Positions 1-11,500 of a stretch of 48,946 nt of DNA are shown one piece after another. Origin of the DNA: Zelonia costaricensis (taxonomy: Eukaryota > Euglenozoa > Kinetoplastea > Trypanosomatida > Trypanosomatidae). The notes below the pieces were generated by a model. It did no database searches, had not been told where the DNA came from, and saw nothing but the letters and a program-made list of their open reading frames with translations. Positions within the stretch are counted from its first letter, which is position 1. Every line of letters begins with the position of its first letter. Location of the stretch: NCBI GenBank assembly GCA_030849075.1, contig JASAOO010003374.1:1-48946 (forward strand), read 5' to 3'. The translations under genes and the position numbers were made by a program.

Positions 1-247
1 CTAGCTGCCCATCTGTGCCGCACTCCCGCCCCGCCCCCCTCCGCACTCATCACCCGCTCCGCCCCGCCCCGCCACCCCTTTCGTGGTCGTGCGTGCGCGC
101 CTCCCTCTCCTCATCCGGCCCCCCTCCCGCATCTCTTCCCCCCTCCCCCCTCCCACCACCTCCTCGTGTCTGCGTTCCCGACGCACGTGTTGCGCTTTCT
201 GCGGATGCGGATGCGCTCCCCTCATCGCACGTGTGCGTGCTGGACCC

Positions 248-498
248 CATTCCCCCTCCCCCCTCCTCCTCCTCCTCCGTTTGGTCCTGCCGCACAGGCC
301 ACCTGATGTGCACCCCGCGTTCCGCTTCCCCCTCCGTCCCCCCATGTCCCCTTCTTCTCCGGGCGTGTGGTGNCATTCCCTCTCCCCCCTCCTCCTCCGT
401 TTGGTCCTGCCGCACAGGCCACCTGATGTGCACCCCGCGTTCCGCTTCCCCCTCCGTCCCCCCCATGTCCCCTTCTTCACTTCTCCGGGCGTGTGGTG
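248..498. repeat. 125-nt direct duplication flanking a single N
   Basis: Positions 248-372 and 374-498 are near-identical copies of about 125 nt. They share a core containing the words ggtcctgccgcacaggccac and cctgatgtgcaccccgcgtt, and differ by small indels in the CTC and C runs. They abut an N at 373. This is best explained as two overlapping contig ends joined without merging, although a true tandem duplication is possible. Confidence 0.8.
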
Positions 499-822
499 GC
501 GGGCCGAGTGTCTTTCCCCCGTTTTCTCCTTGTCTTGTGGTTTTACTTGTCTGTGTTGGGTTGGCTTCGATTTCACCGCGTGCTCGGCCTCCGTTTGGCT
601 CGTGTTTCTTTCGAGCTTTTTACTTTACTTTAGCTCCATCGCAGCATCAGCATTATCATGAACGCCCACCGAGTGAGAAGGGTTGACAAGACAGCGGGGA
701 GGGGGTGGGTGGAGAGGCGGGAGCGGGAGACGGTCATGAGGTTGGAGGTGACTGTGGTGGGGCGGAGTACACGTACTTCAGTGCCCCCCCCCCCTCGTTG
801 CCGCGTGACCGCCGCCATGGCC

Positions 823-877
823 CGCCAGCCTCGTCCCGTTCCACCCCCANCGCCAGCCTTGTCCCGTTCCACCCCCA
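823..877. repeat. 27-nt direct duplication flanking a single N
   Basis: Positions 823-849 and 851-877 are the same 27 nt with one C/T difference, separated by an N at 850. The arrangement matches the duplication around the N at 373 and suggests an unmerged contig overlap. Confidence 0.8.
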
Positions 878-1587
878 CCCCCTCGCCACTCACCAACGGT
901 GGCGTTCCGCAAAGAGAAGACGAAAAGAAATAGCAGCAACAGCATCCAACAAACGACAAACGACCAGCGAAGACGCGAAAGGTGCGCGAGGCGGTTCGCA
1001 GAAAGACTTGCACGCAAACACACGCACACATGGACACACTCGGGGTGATGTGGATCGTCATTTTTGTTGTGCCTCGTGTCAGCGCCTGCGTAGCACACAC
1101 GTGTGGAGAGGAAGAAAGCGGACGCATGGCCGAGGGAGACGACCACCTGGGTCGAGACAGCTTTGCGGAGGGGTGGGGACTCACCGCAGCTGCGACTCTC
1201 TCCCTCCTGGCCTTGCTCGTGGACGTCTCTGATCAGCGACAGGGAAGAAGGTCCGTGATGCCCGAGATGGACACAGAGTCTTCGCTACGTACGCCAGACC
1301 GCGCGAGCATCGCTGCTCTCCGCAGCAGTTGTGTGCTGTGAGCAGCGGGGCGCGGGGGGGGGGGGAGCGTCACGCAGTCGATCCCTCAGCGTCGACTGAT
1401 CGCAGCGACACGTGAGAGTGCACCAGAACCGCAGATGCCAAACATCATCAGCAAGAGGTGGAGGAGTTTTGCCTTTACAGCACCCTCGAGTCCACTCCAT
1501 GACCGCCTTTCTTGGTCGACGACGGCTTCTCTGCTCGCTGAACTCTTTGCTTTCCAATGCCTCGGTTCCATCATGCGAGATGTGTGT

Positions 1588-1615
1588 ACACACACACACA
1601 CACACACACACACAC
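1588..1615. repeat. (CA)n microsatellite
   Basis: An uninterrupted AC dinucleotide run of 28 nt on the + strand in non-coding DNA. Confidence 0.95.
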
Positions 1616-2147
1616 GAATCGGCGTCACCACGATCGCGCCTTTCCTCGTCCACTCATGGCTGTGCCACTCACCCGTCTGCTGCCCACGCCATGACAGAGT
1701 CACACGGCAGCCGCCGCTCCTTCATCTGTCCGCACCCTTTTTTGTTGTTGTGGGTGTGCACGTAAGTGGATAACGTAGATCAGAATAACACACAAAGAAG
1801 AAGACTGCGACAGGAGGTCAGCAGCGCACACACATCAGAGCCACACACGCGAGCGTGTCCTCGTAATTGCACGCACCCGAGTCGCTTGGAGGGTCACAAC
1901 AGGTGAGGGAGTATTAGGCCGGGGAGTTTGCGAGCGCGAGACTTGTGCAGGCGTCACCAGGAAACAAAAGGCAAACACGCGGCGCAGTACCCCCCAACCC
2001 TCCGCCAACGTTGTCTGGGTATCCTGCCGGCGCACGTCCGACTTGAGCCGGGACGTGAGGAGCTCCGTGGTGGCCTTGATTTGCGCCAGCGCCTGCACCG
2101 CTTGTCCCCGCTCGATCTCTTGCCTCCCCCCCCCTGCGCGCGAGGTG

Positions 2148-2151
<4 letters not shown>

Positions 2152-2192
<41 letters not shown>
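2152..2192. repeat. (CA)n microsatellite upstream of the giant gene
   Basis: A pure CA run of about 41 nt, followed by an imperfect CA-rich tail to about 2216. It sits roughly 350 nt upstream of the start codon of the next gene, the usual place for CA tracts in this window. Confidence 0.95.
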
Positions 2193-2193
<1 letters not shown>

Positions 2194-2419
2194 AACACAA
2201 ACACACACGGACACACTATCGGCGATTCAACCGTCTAGTGTGCCGCACAGGCTCCAGTTGGTTTGTTCTTACCGGTGCTTGGTGTACCGCACAACCACAG
2301 CGGCGGGTGTGCGTTCCCGATCCCCTTCGGCCCCCCCGGCCCGGCCCACTCCCTCTTGTGAGAAGAAGGGGAACAAAGGCAAGAGGAGTTTGCGCACGCT
2401 GCGCGAGCCGCCGCCGTGT

Positions 2420-2454
2420 TCTAATTCTTGTGTTTGGTTTGCCTCTCTTTTCAG
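2420..2454 (+). promoter_or_regulatory. Predicted trans-splice acceptor for the giant gene
   Basis: A T-rich polypyrimidine tract runs into tttcag with the AG at 2453-2454, and a ctaat word just upstream could serve as a branch region. The 91-nt leader from here to the start codon has no ATG. This is the strongest-looking acceptor in the window. It is inferred from trypanosomatid splicing rules. Confidence 0.6.
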
Positions 2455-2545
2455 CATAGACGGTGTTGTGTGATTGTGTGTCGAAGTTGGAGGTGGTGCG
2501 GTCCGTGAACGCAGACGAGGGGGGTGGAGGAGGAGCGCACAGACA

Positions 2546-5500
2546 ATGATGTCGATGGGGTTCATGTGGCGAGCGGCGCACCCACCGCTGCGGCAACGGC
2601 AGCGGCTGATGCTCCTGCTGCTTTCGTTTGTTTGCGTTTTCGTAGTGTGCTGCGGCGCGGCGTGGGGGCCTCGTGCGGTGCACGCGGCCCCTGCCGGCGA
2701 GGACCTCGTCTTTGCCAGTGTCGGGGAGCTCACGGCGGATGCTCTCGGGGCCCCGTATGTGTTCGAGGAGGTGCTGCTCGATGACACTACCACCACCGGC
2801 AGCGGCAGCAGCACCAGCAGTGCGGGCGCGGCTTCCCTTTCCCCGACCTCCTCTGCATCTGAGGACGGTGAGACGGTGCCGGGACGCACCGCTGATGCTG
2901 CACTCGTCACGATGCCCACACCGGCTGAGGTGGCTGTTGCGGTGCAGCGTGCCCGGGAGGTGGGCGACGCCGCACGTGTGCTGGCGTCCCTCTCCAGCAG
3001 CGGCGGCAGCAGCGCAGCCACAGCGGCTGCGTCGCACGACCTCCCCGGCGCTGTTCCCGGCGCGGCCACGGCGTCGGCGTGCGCGGCCGACTTCACGTGT
3101 CCGCACGCCTCCGTCGCGTGGGCGAGCGGCTCCTTCACCGCCGCCGGCGTGATCACGCCGCACAGCCTCGCCTTTCCCGTCGGACTACGGCTGGAGCTGA
3201 GTCTGTGCTGTCGCTACAAGTTCGATGGCAGTCTGCTGCGCAGCGCGGCGGCGTACGACAACTTCCTTCAGGAGCTGTTGCAGGCCTCGCCTTTCCAGGT
3301 CCTCAGCGCGGCGGAGAAGCGGGAGCTCTTTCCGCAGTCGTACGTGTACATTGCTGACACGTGGGACCGCAAGCGGGTCTACAACACGAGCTACGTCCTC
3401 ACCGAGGCCGACGTAGCGGCCCACAACGATGGCGACGGTGACGTTCTGGTGCTTACCACCGGCGCGCTCCCCGCTTCCGGCCGTCGCAAGCTGCTCGCCT
3501 CCTTTTTTTTACCGCTCACAACTGACGCCGGCAGCGCGACCGGTGGCGGCCCCGAGCCAGCAGCACGCGGCAACTTCGACGCCGTCACTGGCACAGGCGT
3601 TGCACGTTCTCCGTCTACGACCGCGACGGCGGCCGCCAACATGGACATGCAACTGCGCATCACCAACCGCGTACTCAAGTGCAAGTGCCCGCACATCTTG
3701 ACCGTGATGCCGCTGCTGCACGTGCAGCGCGACACGATACCGCCCCTCCACATTGTCGGCCTCGGCGCGCACTGCGGCACACCTCGCAACGCGTCAGCCG
3801 GGGCGCCCACCAGCAACGAGATGGCCCGCGCGGCCCCAAACATCAGTCTGCTGCGCGGCCCAGACGGCGCCTCAGTCCACTACGCGGTCTCCTTCGCGGT
3901 GTCCGCCGCGGTGCCCCCGACCTCGCTCGTGACGTGGACGGTTCGCCGCCTTGTCGACACGACGCGCTCTGGCCTGAAGAACGCGGCAGCCGAGGCCGGC
4001 GCCGCGCACACACGCAGCAGCAGCAGCTGGAGTGGAAACACGCCGGCCACCTTCAGTCCGGTGGTACTGCGACACACCCGGGTGTTGCCGGTGCCGCCGC
4101 CGTACGCGGGTAGCCGTCCGCGCACCCTCTCGGCTGCCGCCGCTGCGGCGGCCAGTCCGTTCTTCGTGGTGGAGCCGGACGTGCGGTACGAGGTCACGGT
4201 GCGTGTGTCGCGCAGCGGTCTCGCCGCAGCGGCGCCACCGGGGGACGGTTCTGCTGCTGCAGGTGGTGCGGCAGTCCCGGGTGCGACCACGGGAGGGGAT
4301 GAGGTGGGAGGGGGGGCAGCGGACAGCTCGCACGCGTACACGCGGCCACGCCCTGCGGAGCTGGAGCGGGTCGCCAGCGGTCGCTTTGTACTTCGACTAC
4401 CGCTGAACCGCAGCTGGGCCGTGCCCCCTGTGCAGCCGGCCCCTCACTTCGGCTTCCGTCGCTGGGTGCGGCTCAGCAACGCGTCCATGGCGCGCCCTGC
4501 CGTCCGCGCCGCCCTCGATCCCTTCTACTGGCCAGGCAGGGCCGGTGAGGCGACAGCGGACCGCTCCGGAGCGGCTGCGACCGCGGAAGGGCCCGGCACC
4601 GGCGGTGGTGGGTGGTTCAGCAGCTTGGGACGACGCTGGGGGAGCACCGGCGGGGATGGCGGTGCCGACGCAGCCGACGGCGTTGCGGCGGTCGGTGCGA
4701 CTCACGCGCCCCGCCCTCTCGCCTACTATGGCTACTGGGAGAACACTCCGCTGCGCGACCAGCCAGTGCCGCAGGAGGCGGTGCGCGTGCCGGCCAACCC
4801 GTACGCCAACACATCGGCAGCAGCGGCTGCTGCTGCATTGGCGGCCGTGACAGCGCCGGGGGGACATGGAGACGGCGACGCGGTACACGGGGCGTCGGTT
4901 CCGCTTTTCCTCGGTCGCAACCTGCTCGCCTACGTCGTGCGCGACGTCGATGATGTCTGCGATCCTGTTGTCCTCGAGGCGCGCGAGGTTTGGGCCGTGC
5001 AGAGCCACATCGTCACGCCGGGGCCCACCACGGCGTGTGGCGAGCAGCAGGCGGTCTCGGCTCTGGTCCTGCGCGACCTGCTGCATCGCATGCGTGCGAC
5101 ACCGCGGCTGCCAGTGACGGTGCCGAACACGACGTGGGCCGCCGACCTGACGAAGCCCACCGCAGCCGCGCGAGAGGGGCAGTACCGCTGCGAGAGCCGC
5201 GGTACGGGGTCGGCGGCGGAGGCGCAGTGCACCACCGTCCCCGACACGCACCGCGACGTCAGCGAAGTGCACGCTGCGCTGCGGATGACGGACCGAGGCG
5301 TCTACGAGGTGGCGTGGGTCGCCCGCATCGCGGTGCAGAGTGCGCAGCTTGTGCAGCTGGCAAACCTGGACCCGCTATACGCCACGGTGGTCCCAGCACC
5401 ACCGAGCCGTGTGCGGAACGCCTCAGAAGAGGAGGACGAGGCGCAGGCTGCGGTGTACACGGTCGAGGTCCGCTCTCACCCGCTGCTGGTCGTGCGTCGG

Positions 5501-8500
5501 CTGGCCAGCTACCCGCGCGTCGTGCCAGTTGTGCTGCCGATGCACGCGCGGCGCTGGACCGTGGCGGCGCCGCGGGCTGTGCAGAGCTACGCCGCAGCGC
5601 CAGCGACAGGCGGCAGCGGCATCGGCGGCGGCGCTCGCGCTGGCGCTGTCACGGACGTGCTCACCGGTGCGGCACCGGCAGGGCAATGGCGTGTGCGGGC
5701 CCCGCTGCGGCTTCTCTCCGTGGATGAGCAGCGGACGGCGGAGCTGGACACGAGCGACGTGCCCAACGTGCACCGCACGCTGCCCAATGGCACCCTCGCG
5801 TACGTCGCGCACGACGCGGGTGAGTCGATGTCGCTGACCGCGGTGGTGGACGGCGAGACGCGGGTCTTCACGTACACCTCACGGTGCCCCGACACGCTGG
5901 TCGAGTACGAGCTCAGAGTTGTCGCCTTCCCACCCGCACCGCTGGTACCCGCGATGGCGCCGGTGTACACGGAGGACGGCTGCGTGCTGCTCACCCCGCC
6001 ACGCGAGGTGCGCAAGGACGAGGTGGCGGAGTGGCACGTGCCGGCCTGCGCGGCAGCGTCGCAGCCACCCGTCCTGATGGAGCGCACCCTGTCCGCTGAA
6101 GAGCAGGAAGAGGGACACTGGATCACCGTCAGCGATGACGGCGGGGTGCCCCTCGCGGCGGCGACACCGCAGCGCTCGCATCCGGCGCTGATGGCGTGCG
6201 GCATCGAGCCCTATCACCACTGCGATGTCGTCTGGTCGGTGCGCAACCTCGTTGCGGCGGTGAACAAGACCTACTCGCTGCGGCGCTGCCAGCGGCCACC
6301 CGAGGTGGTCTTCTACCGCGCCGGCTCACCCGCCGCGCGAAGCGCGACGCCGTCCACCCCGGCCGACGCGTTTGTGCTGCCGTCTGTGACGGAGGAGCAC
6401 TACGCCGGTGTGAACGCCTCTTCCACGGATGCGGCGACCGGCGCGCCGGGTCTGGTGCAGCTGCGCCGCCGCCACCGCCGCGTCATTCCCATTGCCGGCT
6501 ACGTGAAGACGCTGGACTACGCCTTCAACTTCAGCGGCCCACAGGAGTACTTCGAGCTGCGACTGCGGCCGGAAGAGAACGGAGTCGCGCATCAGCTCTG
6601 GAGCACCCGGCACGACTACGTGTCGGAGGCTGAGGACGGGCCGCTGCGGCTGCGCCGCCACACACGTACCGACGTGCAGCTGCCGAGCCGTGGCGGCGCG
6701 GTTGGCGTGGACGCTGAAGCGCGAAGCGGCGGCAACAACGCCGATGACATTCCGTTCTGGCGGGCACACGAGCAAGGGAGCACTGCGGATGCCGCGACGC
6801 CGAGTCCGCCGGATCGCGCCGGAGAGCTGCAACGCCAACAGCGGCTCCGCGAGCTCGACGAGCAGCTGGACGCCAGCCTCGCGCGGGCGTACCGGTTGAC
6901 CCACGACGCGGCCGCGCGGTGGGTTGCAGTTGCGGGCGTCAGCAATGCGTCCCTCTTCCCGATGGACTACGCGGTGCGCAGCGCCGTGGCGAAGCTGAGT
7001 CCTGAGGCGGAGCTGGAGCGGCCCGAGTTCACGCGGCGCGACATGTGCGTCGAGCGTGCCGGCCTTCTCGCCGTGCTGGCCGTCAACCCACTCGGCCTCG
7101 TCCGCGTGGACGAGCGCTACGGCACGACGCTGCCCGAGCCGCTCGCACCTGCCGTCGGCGTCTTGTCCTTCTGCGCCCCGCAGTACACCTTCGCGCGCTA
7201 CCCGGAGCTGGCCACCGTGTACGGCTATGACTTCACGTGGGTGTGCCCGGATGCGGCGGCGCCACCGGCGATCGGGGCCGCGGTGATGACCGTGGTGAAG
7301 CACCACCCGACGTACTCGGTGTTCACGCACACCCCGGAGCGGCGCGACGTGGAGCCGCCGCCGCCGCCCTCGTCGGTCTCCGGCGCGCCGCGTCGGCGGA
7401 CCTCGTACGCCAACGCGAAGCCGCTCACCGACCCGAGCGAGGCGCTGTGCCAACTAATTGTGCGCAACAACATCACACGCACGGAGCAGCGGGAGTGGTT
7501 CATGGTCAAGCGTGTCAAACCTGCGCCGCTGCCCGCGACGGCCCTCATCATTCTGAGCGGTAACGCGGCCGACTCCCTGCAAGTGGTGGCACCTGCAGCG
7601 TCGCAGTCCTCCGCCAGGGCACGGCAGCGCGTAGCAACCTCGGCGTCGGCGACACAATCGAGTCCCACCGCCACCACTACTGCGACTCGGCCACCAAAGG
7701 GCGGCCCCTCCTCCTCACCGGCGATGGTCACGATGGAGCAGCTGTACACGGCGCCGCCGAACACGTACCGCTTCGCGCGGGCGCGCCACATCGTGGGTAA
7801 GAGCGTTGTGCTGCACGTGGACGCGCCGCCGGAGGCCGGCGCAGCACAGTGGGCCGTCATAAGCGTCGTCCCCTTCGCCTCCGCGTCGGTCGGGGCGCAG
7901 GTGCTGATGGACCGCGTCACCTTCGAGGCGATGCCGCACCACCCCGCGGCCGTAGCTCATGGCCGCAGCGGGTCCACGGTGCTGATGCAAGGCCTGCACA
8001 CCCCGGGTTTGTACAGCCTCACGTACACCAGCGCCGACCCGCAGAACCCCAACGTGTGCCCGCCGGTGACGCTGACAGACACACTGGACGTGTTTCACGC
8101 GCAGGTGATCGAGAGGGAGCTCTTCGTGTGTGGCGACACCGCGGCGCTGCGAGCCGTGCCGATCCCGCGCGAGATCGCGCACGAGTTCTTGGGGCAGTGG
8201 GAGGTCGTGTCGCTCGCAACCGACGCGACGACGGTGTGGACGGCGGGCATCAACTTCACCGGCATCATCATGGAGCGCGGCACGCGGGCCGAGACGCTGG
8301 TCCATGGCCTGCCGTTCGGCATCGTGACGATGCGGTGGTCGATCTACCGCGTGCTGCCCGAGCCTGCGCCGGCCGCGGCGGCCTCGCGCGTGCTTGTGGA
8401 TTACGACACGGTGGAAATCTACGTTCTCACCGAAAACCTGCCGTCGCACCGACTCGTCACGCTGGCCGACCGCGCCGCCGTTCTCGTCACGTCGTCGACG

Positions 8501-11500
8501 CAGAACTGGAGGCTGGAGGAGACGCGGCGGGCGGGGGCATCGGCGGCTGCAGCGGTGGGGGGTGCGGCCGCGGCCGAGGTGCCGGTGCGGATGCGGCTGC
8601 GCGAGCTCCACAACTACAGCACCGCCGACGCGGCGTACGTGGTGGACGCAATGGCGCAGGGGGCACTCCACGCCTACTACGGCGTGCAGCCGCGGCCCGG
8701 GGCCGGGGTGCTGACGCTGGAGCGGCTGCCCGTGGGCACGGTGCACCTCCGCTACGACCTCGTGCCGTCGCAGAGCGTCTTTGGCCGCATGGTGGGCCAC
8801 ACGTGCGCGCTGCGGGGCCACTACGAGGTGGAGCGGGTCTCGGCGTACTTGACGGCCACCACCTCGATGGACCACGAGTGCGACGGCTACACCGGGCGAG
8901 GACGCATCACGCTGTGCCTGCACACGGAGGCCGCCGCACCGGCTGCAACGGCTGCACGGGCTGGCGCGGCTGAGGCGTCTTCCCCCTCTCCGCGTTCGGC
9001 ACGCGCGACCCGCGCCACCACCGCAGCCGACGTGCACTTCTGGCAGAGCCAGGTCCGCCTAATTGATCCTGCCGCGCTGGAGGCGACCATCAAGCACGGC
9101 GCGCGCGAGGTGGAGACGCTTAGCGGCGGCCGGTGCGCGACGCCGTGGTGGACGGCACCGTCGTCGCAGTGGAGCGGCGCCGCGTACACCGCCGTGAGCG
9201 CCGACCCGGCCGGTGCGCTGCCGGGCCGCTGCGTGACCTTCGCGGTGCGGGCGGGCCGCCATCTGTCGCCGCGCGAGGTCGCACAGCCCCTCTTCTCCGC
9301 GTGGCCACGGCCGACGTCATCGACCGCGGCAACGCCGTCGACCAGCCTCTACTCGGACGTGGCAGCGGCGGCGGCGCAGGGCGGGGCAGCGGGTGCGGCG
9401 GCGGCGGCCGGTGTGTGCCCGTACCACGGCGACTTCATCACGACACGCGTCATCGCGGACGCACCGGGGACGGAGGCGGCGGGTGGGGCAGCGGCGTCTG
9501 CCGCAGCGGCTGCTGCTGCTGCGGCGGCGGCGTCAGAGGGTGCGGCGTCGTCGTCCCGCTTTGGCCTCGCGCAGCTTTTCCGACTTGGACTGCCGCACAC
9601 GGTGGGCGGCGACGGCGGCGATGGCGGCGCTCGGGCGGCGAGGATGGCGCAGGACCGTGGCGTGTGGGGCATTCGCTTCCTGCCGGTGCTGCAGCCGGCC
9701 ACGCTGCGCCGCGCCAACGCGACGATGCGGCCGATGGTGGGGCGGCGCGGCGTGCCGGACGACGTGGCGACGGAGGTCGGCATCAGCGGCCCAACCGCCC
9801 GCCCAAGCGGCGGCGACGGTGAGCACGGCGGAGCAGACGGCGCGCTCAACACCTCGGCGACGGTGCTGCTGCGGCTGGATCTCAGCCACCCGCGCCACCA
9901 CGGCGGCTACACCGTCTTCCCGTCCCCCGCCTCCTCTACGCCAGCCACGAACACGTCGACAGTGGAGACGGCGTCGGGCGACCGCCCCGCGTCCGCGCCA
10001 CCACCGCAGCAGAGCCTTCTGTACAAGTGCGTCGAGGGCACCGTGCGCGGCGCCGACGTGCTGCAGTACTGGACCGAGACGAACCGCCCAGACGGCCGTG
10101 TCGACCGCACGGCGCAGGAGTGGCTCGAGTACGCCGCCGCGGTGCGCGAGGCGGCTGTGCCGTGCGACGTGCTGTTCGGTTCGCTCGACCACCTCATTGC
10201 CGAGACCCTCGACGAGGCCGGCAGCGGCGCTGTCGGAGCGTGGCACGGGCGGCCCCGGAGGGGTGGGCGGCACCCGCGGCACGCGCGGTCCACAGGGTCG
10301 GGCACGGAGGGGCTGCCGGCGTACATCTCGCTGACGGAGATGGAGCAGCAAGTGAAGCGCATCCGGCGGCAGTACAGGTGGACGGCGGACGGCATCGACG
10401 TCACCGGGCTCCCGAACGATCTGCGGTCGGCGCTCAGCCACCGCCGCGTCACGAGCACGCAGCTGCGCACCATCGAGGCGGCGCGAAATGCGCGGCAGGC
10501 GGCCGAGGCGGCAGCGGCAGCAGCCGAGCGCACGGACCGGCAGCGCGGACTGCAGAGTGCGCCGTCGCGTGTGTCGCCCATGGAGCGGCTGACGAGTGCG
10601 CTGCAGGCGTACCACGGCATCGCGCAGGGCGGCGAGGTGGCGGTGCTGCGCATCCAGCTGCCCCTCCTGCCGTCCTTCACGGTGCCGTACGACGTGTTCC
10701 TGCGCACGGCCCTGCACAAGGACGTCGTGTGCGGCACCGCGGTGGACCCACCGCCGGCCATGACCGACGCGCCGGTGCAGCCCACCGTGGCGAACCCGTA
10801 CTCCCTCGTCCCGCTCGGGCGCCTCGAGGTGCGGGACGCCGCGCCGGTACTTGCCGCCTACCCGCCCGTCGTGAAACAGTGCGAGGTCGAGGGCGGGATG
10901 CCGGTGCTGACGTTCGAGCTGACCGGCGCCAACTTCGCCGCCGCGTCGTACGACGCGGCGGCGGTCACGTTGGAGGAGATCGCGAACCCGGCCCTCGGGC
11001 ACCCGGCTGGGCAGCGCGAGGACGGGTCGCTGGGCGATGTGGGCCTCGCGCCGTGCCTGGCGGACATGCGCCGTGGCGTCCACGCTGCTGTCGAGGCGCA
11101 CTCCCGCAAGCGCCTCTACGTGCAGCTTGGCGCGTGTCCGTCCTTCAAGATGCTGACACAGGAGGAGTACAACGAGCACCAGGACAGTGAGGCCCTGCTG
11201 CGCCGGCTGCAGCTACCGCGCTACCTGCGCGTGACGGTGCGCCGCGCCATCCAGCCGGACAGCTTCCTCGCACCGGCAGCCACGGCCCGCGCGGCGGCGG
11301 CAGCGAACACGTCGGCCCACGCGTGGGTGCCAGGCCGGCCTGTTCCATCGAGCGCAACCGCAACGAGCACCGACGCCGCGTTTGTGGTGGAGGTGCGGCC
11401 GACGCTGGCGCGGCTGCACCTGCGCGCATCGGCGGGCGGAAACCCACACAACACTGCTGCGGGTGCTACGAGCCTCGAGGACGAGAACAGCGGTGGGGGC

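Larger units (their letters stand above)
1..2419. other. Gene-free left flank
   Basis: No convincing coding region is present. The stretch is pyrimidine-rich and carries two single-N joins (373 and 850), each flanked by a duplicated segment, and two (CA)n tracts (1588-1615 and 2152-2192). Open frames here are short, overlap in several frames and translate into low-complexity Pro/Ser/Arg or His-Thr repeats from the microsatellites. It most likely holds intergenic sequence plus the pre-mRNA upstream of the giant gene that follows. Confidence 0.7.

Noticed and set aside
2474..2545. Upstream extension of the giant gene beginning at TTG (2474).
   Set aside because: There is no ATG before 2546, and the signal peptide fits the ATG start. 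Trypanosomatid initiation at TTG is not expected.
9533..11179. A 548-codon open frame on the minus strand within the giant gene, plus similar ones at 4397-5272, 6326-7453 and 7715-9037.
   Set aside because: They are antisense to a continuous, motif-bearing frame and translate into Arg/His/Pro-rich sequence typical of shadows in GC-rich coding DNA.
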